From: Pseudomonadota bacterium | Lineage (GTDB): Bacteria; Pseudomonadota; Gammaproteobacteria; Burkholderiales; Burkholderiaceae_B | DNA length: 29,167 bases | Assembly (NCBI GenBank): GCA_023388835.1 | Contig: JAEWFK010000022.1 | Location: forward strand, 1-29,167 | Direction: 5' to 3' | Part shown: in pieces, positions 7,759-16,193 of the stretch | How the letters are laid out: the number at the start of each line of letters is the position of its first letter | Numbering within the stretch: the first letter of the stretch is position 1 | Notes under the pieces: model-generated | What the model was told of the DNA's origin: nothing | Databases searched by the model: none | The model's input: the letters and a program-made list of their open reading frames with translations, nothing else | Position numbers and translations under genes: made by a program

Positions 7759-10124
7759 GGTTCGTGTCAGGCGTGTGGAAGGGCGCTGTGTTCGCAGTGA
7801 TGTCTACAGGCGTTCATGCTCAAGGGGGCGTCTCGGCTCAGGCGCAGCCGGAACTGGGCGGACCGACGGCCGCCTCCGTCGCGCACCCTGTACACGTTGC
7901 GGCGGGTGTTCAGGTGCCGCGGCTTACCGCCATCGAAATACAAGGCGAGCAGCCGGGCATGCTGCCCGCCGGCAGCGAACGCCTATCACGCAGTCAGCTC
8001 GATGATCGCGACATCGATAGCTGGGAAGACCTTTCCCGCCGGGGAAATGCCGGCGTGGGCTTCAGCCGCGCTTCGGACAGCGTCAACGTGCGCGGCATGG
8101 ACCGGGACCGCGTCGTGACGCGGGTGGATGGCATACGGGTACCGTGGCTGACCGATGGCTCGCGCGGTGAAGAGGGCGGACTGAGCGCGATCGACTTCAG
8201 CAGCCTCTCCAGCGTCGACCTGGTGCGTGGAGCCGGCGCCACGGCATCGGGCACGCTAACCGGCTACCTGGATCTTCACACCCTGCAGCCGGATGACCTG
8301 CTCGTACCCGGACAGGACTTCGGCGCTTTGCTCAAGAGCGGATACGACAGCGCCGATGATGGATGGGACGCCCATGCGGCCCTGGCTGGCCGGTTTACGA
8401 ACGAAGATACCAAGTGGCTGCTGCAGGCGGGGCTGCGCCGTGCTCATGAGCTGGACAACCAAGGCGAGGCAGGCGGCTATGGCGCGGCTCGTGGCCAGCG
8501 TAATCCCGAGACGAACCGGCAGCATAATGTGCTGCTCAAGCTCCAGCACGATTGGGATAGCGTGCACCGGCTCACACTATCGGGTGAGTCCTTCCGCTTG
8601 CATCGCGATATCGACAACCGGCTGGAGCAGGGTGCTGGAACCAGTTACCCCGAAGCGAACAACCAGACGATCAGTGAACTGACGCGGCAACGCGTATGGG
8701 CCGGCTACGGTTTCCGTTCCAGCGCGGAGCGCGCACCGCTTGAGCATGCGGACATCAAGCTGTACTGGCAGCAGACCGAACTCGAAGGCCGGCAAGATGC
8801 TTTTCGCAATCCGGACAGGCGGGGCAGTGTGTCCTTCGGCCCCTTCCCGGTGGGGCGCGTCTACGGCTATGCCTATCCCTACGGGCCATATGGCCGCAGC
8901 AATGTAGTCAGCGAGCGCGGCCATGGCGTGGTGGCGGACTGGGGCGGCACGCTGACCGGCGCCGGCATGCTGCACAGCTGGTCGATGGGAGCGGAATGGT
9001 ACGCGAGCCGCAGCGAACAGAGTTCTACAGGTTATGACAACTGCCCCGATACGTTGTTGCCCGTCCCGCCGGCTTATAGTCTGGGTCCGCGCAACTGCGA
9101 GTTCCTGCACACGAATTTGGCGGACGTTGCTTCGTCCAAGGGGACGCAGTATGCACTCTGGTTCCAGGACGAAATTTCGTGGGGCGCGGGGCGCTATGCG
9201 GTGGTTCCCGCAGTGCGCTACGACCATTATCGCTATCGCCCCCAGGCAGACGGCGGGTTCGAATCCAACCCCAACGCGGAGCTTGCTGCGCTGTCCTCCA
9301 CTAGCGCGGGCCGTTTCTCTCCTTCGTTGCTCTTGAAGATGCAGGCGGCGGAAGACCTCATGCTCTACGCAAAATACGGGTACGGGTTCAAAGCGCCCAG
9401 CAGCACACAGCTCTATATGAATTACGGTGTACCAGGCACTTACCTGCGTGTCGGTAACCCGAGCCTGCGCCCGGAAGTCAGCCGTGGCTGGGAGCTAGGC
9501 CTGGAATATGGCAATGCGCGGCGCGGCATGCAATTCGCCATCTTCGATAACCGCTACCGTGATTTTATCGATGAGAACGTCGCGCTCACACCGGACTCAG
9601 CGGAATGGAATCCTGCATGGGATGGCATGTATCCCCTGGGCGTGACCGCCTATGCCAATCGCTCGCGTGTGCGAATCTATGGGGCGGAACTTGGCGGGCA
9701 CTGGGAGTTCGACCGACACTGGTACGGCTGGAGCAGTGTGGCGTGGGCGCGCGGGCGCGATCAGGACACCAGCCAATACATCAATTCAGTGGCGCCACTG
9801 AAGGCCATCGTGGCGGTCGGCTATCGGCGCGCCCAGTGGGGGGCGGAAGCCATAGGCACCTTGGTGCGTCACCGAGATGAAGTGGCCGAACCGGAAACCG
9901 ACTTCCAGGCGCCGGGATTCGGCCTGCTCGATCTCACCGCGTGGTGGAAGCCTGAAAGCATCAAGGGCGTGAAGCTTCGGGCCGGCGTCTATAACGTCTT
10001 CGATAAGAAATACTGGAATGCGCTGAATGTGAGGGCCGGAGCAGGCCGCATGGCCGATGCACCCATCGATTACTACACTGAGCCCGGGCGCAGCGTCAGA
10101 ATATCGCTGTCCTATCAATACTAA
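7755..10124 (+). CDS. bhuR: TonB-dependent haem receptor
   Basis: A 789-residue outer-membrane receptor for haem or haemoproteins. A signal peptide ends after VHA (residue 22). Some 35 spacer residues follow, then a plug domain (DSVNVRGMDRDRVVTRVDGIRVPW at about residues 113-136). The remainder is a beta-barrel ending in the aromatic SLSYQY. The haem-receptor boxes are present as FKAP (545-548) and NPSL (568-571) in place of FRAP and NPNL, but no His lies between them. There is no room for the N-terminal signalling domain found in receptors that act through an ECF sigma/anti-sigma pair, and no such pair is nearby. First gene of bhuRSTUV, behind a Fur-like site; bhuS starts 44 bases downstream. 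Haem as substrate is supported mainly by the operon. Confidence 0.88.
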   Translation: MRFVSGVWKGAVFAVMSTGVHAQGGVSAQAQPELGGPTAASVAHPVHVAAGVQVPRLTAIEIQGEQPGMLPAGSERLSRSQLDDRDIDSWEDLSRRGNAGVGFSRASDSVNVRGMDRDRVVTRVDGIRVPWLTDGSRGEEGGLSAIDFSSLSSVDLVRGAGATASGTLTGYLDLHTLQPDDLLVPGQDFGALLKSGYDSADDGWDAHAALAGRFTNEDTKWLLQAGLRRAHELDNQGEAGGYGAARGQRNPETNRQHNVLLKLQHDWDSVHRLTLSGESFRLHRDIDNRLEQGAGTSYPEANNQTISELTRQRVWAGYGFRSSAERAPLEHADIKLYWQQTELEGRQDAFRNPDRRGSVSFGPFPVGRVYGYAYPYGPYGRSNVVSERGHGVVADWGGTLTGAGMLHSWSMGAEWYASRSEQSSTGYDNCPDTLLPVPPAYSLGPRNCEFLHTNLADVASSKGTQYALWFQDEISWGAGRYAVVPAVRYDHYRYRPQADGGFESNPNAELAALSSTSAGRFSPSLLLKMQAAEDLMLYAKYGYGFKAPSSTQLYMNYGVPGTYLRVGNPSLRPEVSRGWELGLEYGNARRGMQFAIFDNRYRDFIDENVALTPDSAEWNPAWDGMYPLGVTAYANRSRVRIYGAELGGHWEFDRHWYGWSSVAWARGRDQDTSQYINSVAPLKAIVAVGYRRAQWGAEAIGTLVRHRDEVAEPETDFQAPGFGLLDLTAWWKPESIKGVKLRAGVYNVFDKKYWNALNVRAGAGRMADAPIDYYTEPGRSVRISLSYQY

Positions 10125-10168
10125 TCAGTATCGTTAAACACTGTTCGCATTTCTAGATAAGGAAGGCT

Positions 10169-11215
10169 ATGTTGGAACTTGATCACGAGCAGGCGGCAGC
10201 GCTACGCCGTCGCTACGATGCCGCCATTGCCGGCGAGCCGAAGATGCGCATTCGCAATATGGCCGAGCGGCTCGGCGCGACGGAGCTCGAGCTGGTGGCT
10301 GCACGAGTCGGCGGACTTCGGTCCCAGCCGCTGCTCGCTCCGCCGCAGGACGTTTTTCGAGAACTCGGCAGTCTGGGTCGCGTCATGGCGCTGACCCGCA
10401 ACGATTACTGCGTGCACGAACGCCACGGCTGTTATGAAGATATCCGTGCGGGCAAGACCATGGGCATCGTCCTGGGTCCGGACATCGACCTGCGTCTGTT
10501 CTTCAGCGATTGGGCACATGTCTGGGCGGTGGAGAGCGATGGCCGCCGATCTCTGCAGTTCTTTGATCGAGCCGGCACGGCTTTGCACAAGGTCTACCTG
10601 ACCGACGAGTCCGATCCCGCCGCGTGGGACCAGCTGGTGGAACGCTTTGCGGATACGCAGCCCGTCTGGCCGGCCGTTCAGCCGCTTACGCCGCCTCCAA
10701 ACGATTTCGTCGAGGCGGCGCCACCCGCATTGCGGGACGATTGGCTGGCCATGCAGGACACCCACGAGTTCTTCGGGCTGCTCAAGCGGCATAGGGTCGA
10801 GCGCTTGACGGCCCTGCGTGGCGTGGGGCCCGATCTCGCGCAACAGGTTCCTCCTGAAACTGCAGAGCGCGTCCTGAATGACGTGGCGGCTGGCGACGTC
10901 CCCTTCATGTGTTTTGTCGGAAATCACGGGATCATCCAGATTCACTCTGGGCCGGTGAAATCCGTCAGACGTACCGGACCCTGGTTCAATGTACTGGAGC
11001 CCCATTTCAACCTGCATCTGAACACCGAAGCGATCGCCGACGCATGGGTGGTCAACAAACCGACCGCCGACGGCTGGGTCACCTCGCTGGAGTGCTACGC
11101 CGCCGATGGCGAAATGATCGTGCAGTTCTTCGGCGCCCGCAAACCTGGTCAACCGGAGCTGCCGCAATGGCGCGCCTTGCTGGAAAGCTATTGTCCGATT
11201 CCACTGGCGGCATGA
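10169..11215 (+). CDS. bhuS: haem-degrading / haem-trafficking factor (HemS/ChuS family)
   Basis: A 348-residue cytoplasmic protein with the two tandem HemS/ChuS halves. The first half runs from about residue 26 (MRIRNMAERLGATELELVA ... GPDIDLRLFFSDWAHVWAVE). The second runs from about 195 (DTHEFFGLLKRH ... GNHGIIQIHSGPV ... LHLNTEAIADAWVVNKP). The likely haem ligand is H199 in DTHEFF, equivalent to the ligand His of ChuS. Family members accept haem from the importer and pass it to, or act as, a haem oxygenase to release iron. AAGGAAGG stands just before the ATG. The 3' end overlaps bhuT as ATGA, so the two are translationally coupled. Confidence 0.94.
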   Translation: MLELDHEQAAALRRRYDAAIAGEPKMRIRNMAERLGATELELVAARVGGLRSQPLLAPPQDVFRELGSLGRVMALTRNDYCVHERHGCYEDIRAGKTMGIVLGPDIDLRLFFSDWAHVWAVESDGRRSLQFFDRAGTALHKVYLTDESDPAAWDQLVERFADTQPVWPAVQPLTPPPNDFVEAAPPALRDDWLAMQDTHEFFGLLKRHRVERLTALRGVGPDLAQQVPPETAERVLNDVAAGDVPFMCFVGNHGIIQIHSGPVKSVRRTGPWFNVLEPHFNLHLNTEAIADAWVVNKPTADGWVTSLECYAADGEMIVQFFGARKPGQPELPQWRALLESYCPIPLAA

Positions 11216-12027
11216 TGCTGCGCGTGCTGGTGGTCCTGCTTGTGGTGCTTGCCTCGCCGCTGGCCGCCGCCGCTCAGCGTGTGGTCAGCCTTGGGGGCAG
11301 CGTAACGGAAATCGTCTACGCCCTGGGGGAGGGCGACCGAATCGTTGCCGACGACGCGTCCAGCCTCTATCCGCCCCAGGCTACCCGGGTCCCGCGCGTC
11401 GGCTATTACCGTAATCTTTCGCTGGAAGGCATTCTGTCCCGTCAACCCGATCTGTTGATCGCATCCGAGAACGCCGGACCGCCGGCCGTGCTGCAGCGTC
11501 TGCAGGCCATGGGCGTGCCTCTGGTCGCCGTGCCTGACCGTCCCGGCATTGACTCCCTGTTCGAGCGCGTGCGTGAGATCGCGGCAGCGCTGGGGGTTCC
11601 GGCCGAAGGCGATGCGCTCGCCGCACGTATACGGGCCTCGCTGCAGGATGTGGCGGCCGTTCCCGCTCAACCTCGACGCGCGCTCATCGTATTGCATCGA
11701 GGCGGGCCGCTGATGTCGGCCGGTGCGGGCACGTCGGCCCACGCCCTGCTTGAACTCTCGGGCCTGCATAACGCGGCTGCGGACAGCCGGGGTTACAAGC
11801 CGCTGTCCGCCGAAGCCATGGTCGCCTTGGCGCCGGACATGATCATCACCACCACGACATCCGCCGACAGCGCCGGCGGGCTGGTGGCTTTCACCACGCA
11901 GGCGGGCGTCGCTTCCACTCCGGCCGCGAAAGCGGGCAGGGTAGTCGAGATCGACGATCTATTGTTGCTGGGAATGGGCCCGCGCGTGGCAGAGGCGGTC
12001 CGCCTGCTTCGCGCGGCGTCCCGCTGA
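11212..12027 (+). CDS. bhuT: periplasmic haem-binding protein of an ABC importer
   Basis: A 271-residue cluster A-II binding protein (BtuF/ShuT type). A signal peptide ends around AAA-Q (residue 21/22), followed by the first lobe beginning QRVVSLGGSVTEIVYALG. The segment RVGYYRNLSLEGILS corresponds to the region that holds the haem-ligating Tyr in ShuT and PhuT; Y65 is the likely ligand. The second lobe ends in the usual GMGPR-x3-A segment. The start is ATG 11212 or the adjacent ATG 11215; the former overlaps the bhuS stop. The bhuU ATG lies one base after its stop, so bhuSTU are tightly coupled. It would hand haem from BhuR to BhuUV. Confidence 0.93.
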   Translation: MMLRVLVVLLVVLASPLAAAAQRVVSLGGSVTEIVYALGEGDRIVADDASSLYPPQATRVPRVGYYRNLSLEGILSRQPDLLIASENAGPPAVLQRLQAMGVPLVAVPDRPGIDSLFERVREIAAALGVPAEGDALAARIRASLQDVAAVPAQPRRALIVLHRGGPLMSAGAGTSAHALLELSGLHNAAADSRGYKPLSAEAMVALAPDMIITTTTSADSAGGLVAFTTQAGVASTPAAKAGRVVEIDDLLLLGMGPRVAEAVRLLRAASR

Positions 12028-12028
12028 C

Positions 12029-13075
12029 ATGCAGGTATTGCAACGGACCGCGCGCCCCTATCGCGCGGCCGCGAACGGCAGCGGTCGCAAAGCACAAACC
12101 ATATTGACGGCGTTGATCGTCGGGCTGGTCTTTGCTTTGATCGCTGCGGCGATGAGCGGCGCGGTGGAGATTCCTTGGGAATTCCTGCCGAGATTCGCAT
12201 TCGGCCGCACTGAAGACGTGCCTCCCATACTGCGGCAGGTGTTTTTCGACATCCGGCTTCCCCGTGTGCTTTTCAGTGCCGTGGCGGGCGCGGCCTTGGC
12301 GGTGACGGGCGTGGCCATGCAAGCCCTGTTTCGCAATCCACTGGCGGAACCGGGTCTTGTCGGCATCTCGTCTGGCGGTGCCCTGGGTGCTGTGGCCGCT
12401 ATTGTGCTCACGGCTGGGGGCTTTCTGTTGACTGCGGCGGCCGCCTTTACAGGCAGCCTCGTCGCCACCTTCCTCGCCTATCTGCTGGGCCGTCGCCATC
12501 CCGGCATGGCCGGCCTTCTGCTGGCGGGCATTGCGGTCAACGCGATTGCCGGCAGCGCGATCGGGCTCCTGATTTATGCTGCCGATGATCGTCAACTGCG
12601 CGATTTGACGTTCTGGAGCCTCGGCAGTCTGGCAGGTGGAACGTGGTCCATCGTCACCTTTCTGGCGCCATTTACCCTTGTGCTGGTGGGCTGGCTGTGC
12701 CTGCAGTGGAAAGCACTCAATGCCCTGCTGCTTGGCGAACGCGAGGCCGCGCACCTCGGTTATGCGATCAAACCCTTGCGGCGCCGGCTCATGGTTGTCA
12801 TTGCCCTGGTGATCGGGCCGCTCGTGGCCGTGACGGGCGGGATCGGGTTCGTCGGGCTGGTGGTGCCGCATCTGGCGCGCATGGTTCTGGGAGCTCATCA
12901 CCGCCATTGTCTGCCCGCAGCTGCCATAGGCGGCGCACTGCTTCTTGTTCTGGCGGACTGGCTGGCCCGCATCGTAGTCATTCCCGCAGAATTGCCCATC
13001 GGGCTTGTCACAAGCCTGGTGGGTGGGCCCTTCTTTCTTTGGCTGCTGCTCAGGATGCGCAGCCCGCAGCCCTGA
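12029..13075 (+). CDS. bhuU: haem ABC transporter permease (FecCD family)
   Basis: A 348-residue inner-membrane permease of the BtuC/FecCD family, with about ten hydrophobic segments after a short polar N-terminus. Family motifs include DIRLPRVL near residue 73, GVAMQALFRNPLAEPGLVGISSG, LRDLTFWSLGSL, the cytoplasmic loop GEREAAHLGY that contacts the ATPase, and GFVGLVVPHLARMVLG. It would form the BhuU2V2 channel that moves haem from BhuT into the cytoplasm. It begins one base after bhuT and ends 9 bases before the first possible bhuV start. Confidence 0.95.
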   Translation: MQVLQRTARPYRAAANGSGRKAQTILTALIVGLVFALIAAAMSGAVEIPWEFLPRFAFGRTEDVPPILRQVFFDIRLPRVLFSAVAGAALAVTGVAMQALFRNPLAEPGLVGISSGGALGAVAAIVLTAGGFLLTAAAAFTGSLVATFLAYLLGRRHPGMAGLLLAGIAVNAIAGSAIGLLIYAADDRQLRDLTFWSLGSLAGGTWSIVTFLAPFTLVLVGWLCLQWKALNALLLGEREAAHLGYAIKPLRRRLMVVIALVIGPLVAVTGGIGFVGLVVPHLARMVLGAHHRHCLPAAAIGGALLLVLADWLARIVVIPAELPIGLVTSLVGGPFFLWLLLRMRSPQP

Positions 13076-13084
13076 GCCATTCAT

Positions 13085-13957
13085 ATGTGTGCCGATCAAG
13101 TCCATTCCAGCCATTCCGCTTCCGGGCATCCCCTTATGGAACAGAGCGAAGAGGGCCTCTCATGCCGGTCCCTATCTGTGTATAGGGGACGCAAACGCGT
13201 GCTCAATAAGGTGTCCGTCGACCTGCGGCCGGGGGAGGTGCTTGGCATACTCGGAGCCAATGGGGCAGGCAAGTCGACCTTGCTCTCCACCCTGGCGGGC
13301 GATATGGGCATCGACCCCGCGCTGCATCTTCGGTGTCCGGTGACCCTGAACGGCCGCGACATCACGGGGCTCACAGCGGCCGAGCTCGCGCGCTCTCGCG
13401 CCGTTCTGCCGCAGAAGCCGGGGCTCAGTTTCGACCTCGGCGTGGACGAGGTGGTTTCGATGGGCCTGTATCCCTTTCCCGAACTGACGGGCGAACAGTG
13501 TCAGGAAGTGCTGGAAGCGGCCGTCTCCCGTACGGAGATCAGCTCCCTGGAGAGTCGCCGCTATCCTGAATTGTCCGGCGGAGAGCAACAGCGCGTACAA
13601 TTCGCTCGCGTGCTCACCCAGTTGCTGGCCGCCCGCCTCTGCAACGCAGCGGCCGCTTACCTGCTTCTGGATGAGCCATCCTCCAGCCTGGACCCGGCGC
13701 ACCAGCACGCCTTGTTGCGCATCACACGCCGGGTAGCGAGCGAGGACGGCGCAGGTGTGCTGGTGGTGCTGCACGACGTGAACCTGGCGGCCCAGTACTG
13801 CGACCGGATTGCACTCATTGCTGAAGGCGGGGTGTTGAGTAGCGGACGCCCGCCCGATGTCCTGCGTCCGGAGCTTCTGCAGCGCGTGTACGGCGCCCCC
13901 GTCCACGTCCAGGCACACCCCGTGCATGCAGAGGTGCCGTTGATCGTCTTTCTGTGA
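13085..13957 (+). CDS. bhuV: haem ABC transporter ATP-binding protein (HmuV family)
   Basis: A 290-residue ATPase partner of BhuU. Walker A is GANGAGKS (57-64), the ABC signature is LSGGEQ (163-168), Walker B is YLLLDEP (192-198), and the switch His is H230 in VLHDVNLA. The insertion LLAARLCNAAAAYLLLDEPSS is typical of HmuV. The start is uncertain: neither ATG 13085 nor the in-frame ATG 13136 has a clear ribosome binding site, and 13136 gives 273 residues, closer to the family's 255-270. Last gene of the haem operon. No terminator is visible in the 39 bases before psd. Confidence 0.93.
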   Translation: MCADQVHSSHSASGHPLMEQSEEGLSCRSLSVYRGRKRVLNKVSVDLRPGEVLGILGANGAGKSTLLSTLAGDMGIDPALHLRCPVTLNGRDITGLTAAELARSRAVLPQKPGLSFDLGVDEVVSMGLYPFPELTGEQCQEVLEAAVSRTEISSLESRRYPELSGGEQQRVQFARVLTQLLAARLCNAAAAYLLLDEPSSSLDPAHQHALLRITRRVASEDGAGVLVVLHDVNLAAQYCDRIALIAEGGVLSSGRPPDVLRPELLQRVYGAPVHVQAHPVHAEVPLIVFL

Positions 13958-13996
13958 AGCTATGCCGGAATCATTTCGGTTATTCTTCGCCCTACG

Positions 13997-14668
13997 ATGA
14001 ATAAACCACCTTATCCCCATCCGCTCATAGCACGCGAAGGCTGGCCATTTCTGGCCGGCATCGTCATCATTTCACTGGCCGTCACGTTCTGGTCGCCAGG
14101 GCTGTCCCTTGTTTTCTGGTTACTGTCGCTGTTCGTACTGCAGTTCTTCCGGGATCCGGCACGCGTGGCGCCCACGGGCGAGCTTGCCGTCCTCTCGCCG
14201 GCCGACGGGCGTATCGTTGCGGTCGAGGAAGTCACAGACCCCTATGCGGAGCGCCAAGCTCTCAAGATCAGTGTCTTCATGAATGTATTCAACGTGCACT
14301 CCAATCGGGCGCCGGTGAAGGGCACGGTGCTGACAGTGAACTATTTTGCCGGTAGATTCTTTAATGCGGCGCTCGATAAAGCTTCGCTCGAAAACGAGCG
14401 CAATGCCATGGTCGTGCGCACGCCTGAAGGCCATGTCGTCACTGCCGTACAGGTGGCCGGGCTCATCGCCAAGCGCATACTATGCTATGCCAAAGCGGGC
14501 GACGAGCTCTACGCCGGGCAGCGTTACGGCTTCATTCGATTCGGCTCGCGGGTCGATGTCTACCTTCCTCCCGGGTCGCGCCCGCGTGTCGCCATTGGCG
14601 ACAAGGTGCAAGCCACCAGCACCGTGCTGGCCGACCTTCCCGCCGCCGTCCAAGAACAGGAAGCCTGA
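13997..14668 (+). CDS. psd: phosphatidylserine decarboxylase proenzyme
   Basis: A 223-residue short-form Psd that makes phosphatidylethanolamine at the inner membrane. One or two hydrophobic segments (about residues 16-52) are followed by the catalytic part: LSPADGRIVAVEEV, FMNVFNVHSNRAPVKG and RFGSRVDVYLP. Self-cleavage is expected between G183 and S184 of the FGSR motif, giving the pyruvoyl group on the alpha chain. The start at 13997 has no clear ribosome binding site but gives the standard N-terminus (HPLIAREGWPF). pssA starts 4 bases after its stop. In many Burkholderiales psd directly follows ilvC; here the haem operon lies between. Confidence 0.96.
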   Translation: MNKPPYPHPLIAREGWPFLAGIVIISLAVTFWSPGLSLVFWLLSLFVLQFFRDPARVAPTGELAVLSPADGRIVAVEEVTDPYAERQALKISVFMNVFNVHSNRAPVKGTVLTVNYFAGRFFNAALDKASLENERNAMVVRTPEGHVVTAVQVAGLIAKRILCYAKAGDELYAGQRYGFIRFGSRVDVYLPPGSRPRVAIGDKVQATSTVLADLPAAVQEQEA

Positions 14669-14672
14669 GCCC

Positions 14673-15524
14673 ATGCAGAACCTCCAGTCCGAAGACATCA
14701 AGCGCCGCCGCAGCATTTATCTACTGCCCAACGCCTTCACTACAGCCAACCTCTTCGCCGGCTTCTATGCAGTGGTGCAGGCGATGAACGGTCGCTTCGA
14801 AATGGCGGCCATTGCAGTTTTCCTGGCGCTGGTCTTCGACGGAATGGATGGCCGCGTGGCGCGCCTCACCAATACACAATCGTCTTTCGGCGAGCAGTAT
14901 GACTCGCTGGCGGATATGATTTCATTCGGCATGGCCCCGGCTCTGGTCATGTATGTCTGGGCGCTCCAGGGTCTGGGGCGCTGGGGCTGGCTTGCCGCTT
15001 TCGTTTATGTCGTGGGCGCCGCCCTGCGGCTGGCGCGCTTCAACACCAATATCGCGGTGGTGGACAAGCGCTTCTTCCAGGGCTTGCCCAGCCCTTCGGC
15101 CGCCGCGCTGGTTGCCGGTTTCGTATGGCTGGCGGTCGACAACAAGCTGTCCCTGTCGGTCAACGCGGTACCGTGGTTTGCCTTTGCGATCACCGTATAT
15201 GCCGGCGTTGCCATGGTCAGCAATGCGCCGTTCTACAGCGGAAAGTCCTTCGCGCTTGGCCGCAGCGTGCCATTCTGGGTCTTGCTCGTATTGGTGGGCG
15301 TGTTCGTGTTCGTATCGGCCAACCCCCCCTTGGTCCTGTTTGGTCTCTTCGTGTTGTACGGGCTGTCGGGCTGGGTGATCATGGCGTGGCGCTGGAGGCG
15401 CGCGCGCGACCTGACACGCAGGCGCCACGATACCGGCCCGCATGGCGATACGCCCACTGCGGGCACCGAACATGTGCTGGGTGTCCACCCGGAGCGGGAC
15501 AGCAACCCGCCGCCCGGCCAGTAA
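14673..15524 (+). CDS. pssA: CDP-diacylglycerol-serine O-phosphatidyltransferase
   Basis: A 283-residue integral membrane enzyme that makes phosphatidylserine from CDP-diacylglycerol and serine, the substrate of the adjacent psd. The CDP-alcohol phosphotransferase motif is complete: DGRVAR, eight residues, then G-x3-D-x3-D (DGMDGRVARL ... GEQYDSLAD). It is followed by several membrane helices and a polar tail of about 40 residues. The ATG at 14673 is chosen because MQNLQSEDIKRRRSIYLLPN is the family N-terminus and it sits 4 bases after psd. An open frame extends upstream into psd but encodes no related sequence. It ends 28 bases before the convergent lipoprotein gene, with no clear terminator between. 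Confidence 0.95.
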   Translation: MQNLQSEDIKRRRSIYLLPNAFTTANLFAGFYAVVQAMNGRFEMAAIAVFLALVFDGMDGRVARLTNTQSSFGEQYDSLADMISFGMAPALVMYVWALQGLGRWGWLAAFVYVVGAALRLARFNTNIAVVDKRFFQGLPSPSAAALVAGFVWLAVDNKLSLSVNAVPWFAFAITVYAGVAMVSNAPFYSGKSFALGRSVPFWVLLVLVGVFVFVSANPPLVLFGLFVLYGLSGWVIMAWRWRRARDLTRRRHDTGPHGDTPTAGTEHVLGVHPERDSNPPPGQ

Positions 15525-15552
15525 GGCTGTGGCCCGGCCGCGAGCTCGCTTC

Positions 15553-16095
15553 CTACAAGAAGAAAGGTTCGGGCGGGTCGAACAAGGGGTCTGGACCGGG
15601 GTGCATGCGCAACACCTTGCCTTCGTCCGACAGGTAGATGTGCATCAAGGAATTCCATACCTTGGACTGGCGATATCGATAGCTCCAGACCAGCTGCCGC
15701 GAGCCAGGCAACCCGATCACCGCGATTTCCGCCGGCGGGCCGAAAGCGCACTGTAGCGTTTCGCGGGTCCATGTGCCTGCCTTCACTTGCTCGAAGGCCT
15801 GATCGGTCAGGACCTGCTCCATCGGGCCCACCGTTCCGTCGGGCGATACCCGCGTCGCCCACGCGAACTGCCCCATGGGCTGGGTGCTCCAGACCATGCG
15901 CTGCGCGCCGTCGGGAAGCGGGCATTCCACCGTGGGCGCACCGTGGCGGGCTTGCACTTCCGCCAACGATGTGCCGGGAGGGATGTCCTGCATAGAGCTG
16001 CACGCGCCCAGCACGCCCAGGGCGCCGGTCATGGCTGCGGTGGCCCCTGCCCGCTGAAGTTTTCTGCACGCGTGGGCGGCTCGATCTGATGACAT
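15553..16095 (-). CDS. predicted outer-membrane lipoprotein with two SmpA/BamE-like repeats
   Basis: A 180-residue putative lipoprotein. The start at 16095 is supported by AGGAG 7 bases upstream (minus strand) and by the signal peptide with lipobox LGAC (Cys32). An earlier in-frame ATG at 16284 would add 63 non-family residues. The mature part holds two parallel units of the pattern GT-x-x-E ... G-x-P ... LP-x-G ... VWS ... W ... D-x-G-x-V-x-M. The first starts near PPGTSLAEVQ, the second near KAGTWTRETLQ. This resembles duplicated SmpA/OmlA (BamE-like) folds. Function unknown. It is convergent with pssA and divergent from rpsO. Confidence 0.75.
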   Translation of the reverse strand: MSSDRAAHACRKLQRAGATAAMTGALGVLGACSSMQDIPPGTSLAEVQARHGAPTVECPLPDGAQRMVWSTQPMGQFAWATRVSPDGTVGPMEQVLTDQAFEQVKAGTWTRETLQCAFGPPAEIAVIGLPGSRQLVWSYRYRQSKVWNSLMHIYLSDEGKVLRMHPGPDPLFDPPEPFFL

Positions 16096-16193
16096 GCGGA
16101 TTCTCCTGGCTGCGATCGCTACATTGCACTGATGTGTGGGATTTTCATCCAAATCGCATGCGCATGCCACCGGTGCCGCGGCGCGCACCCTAA

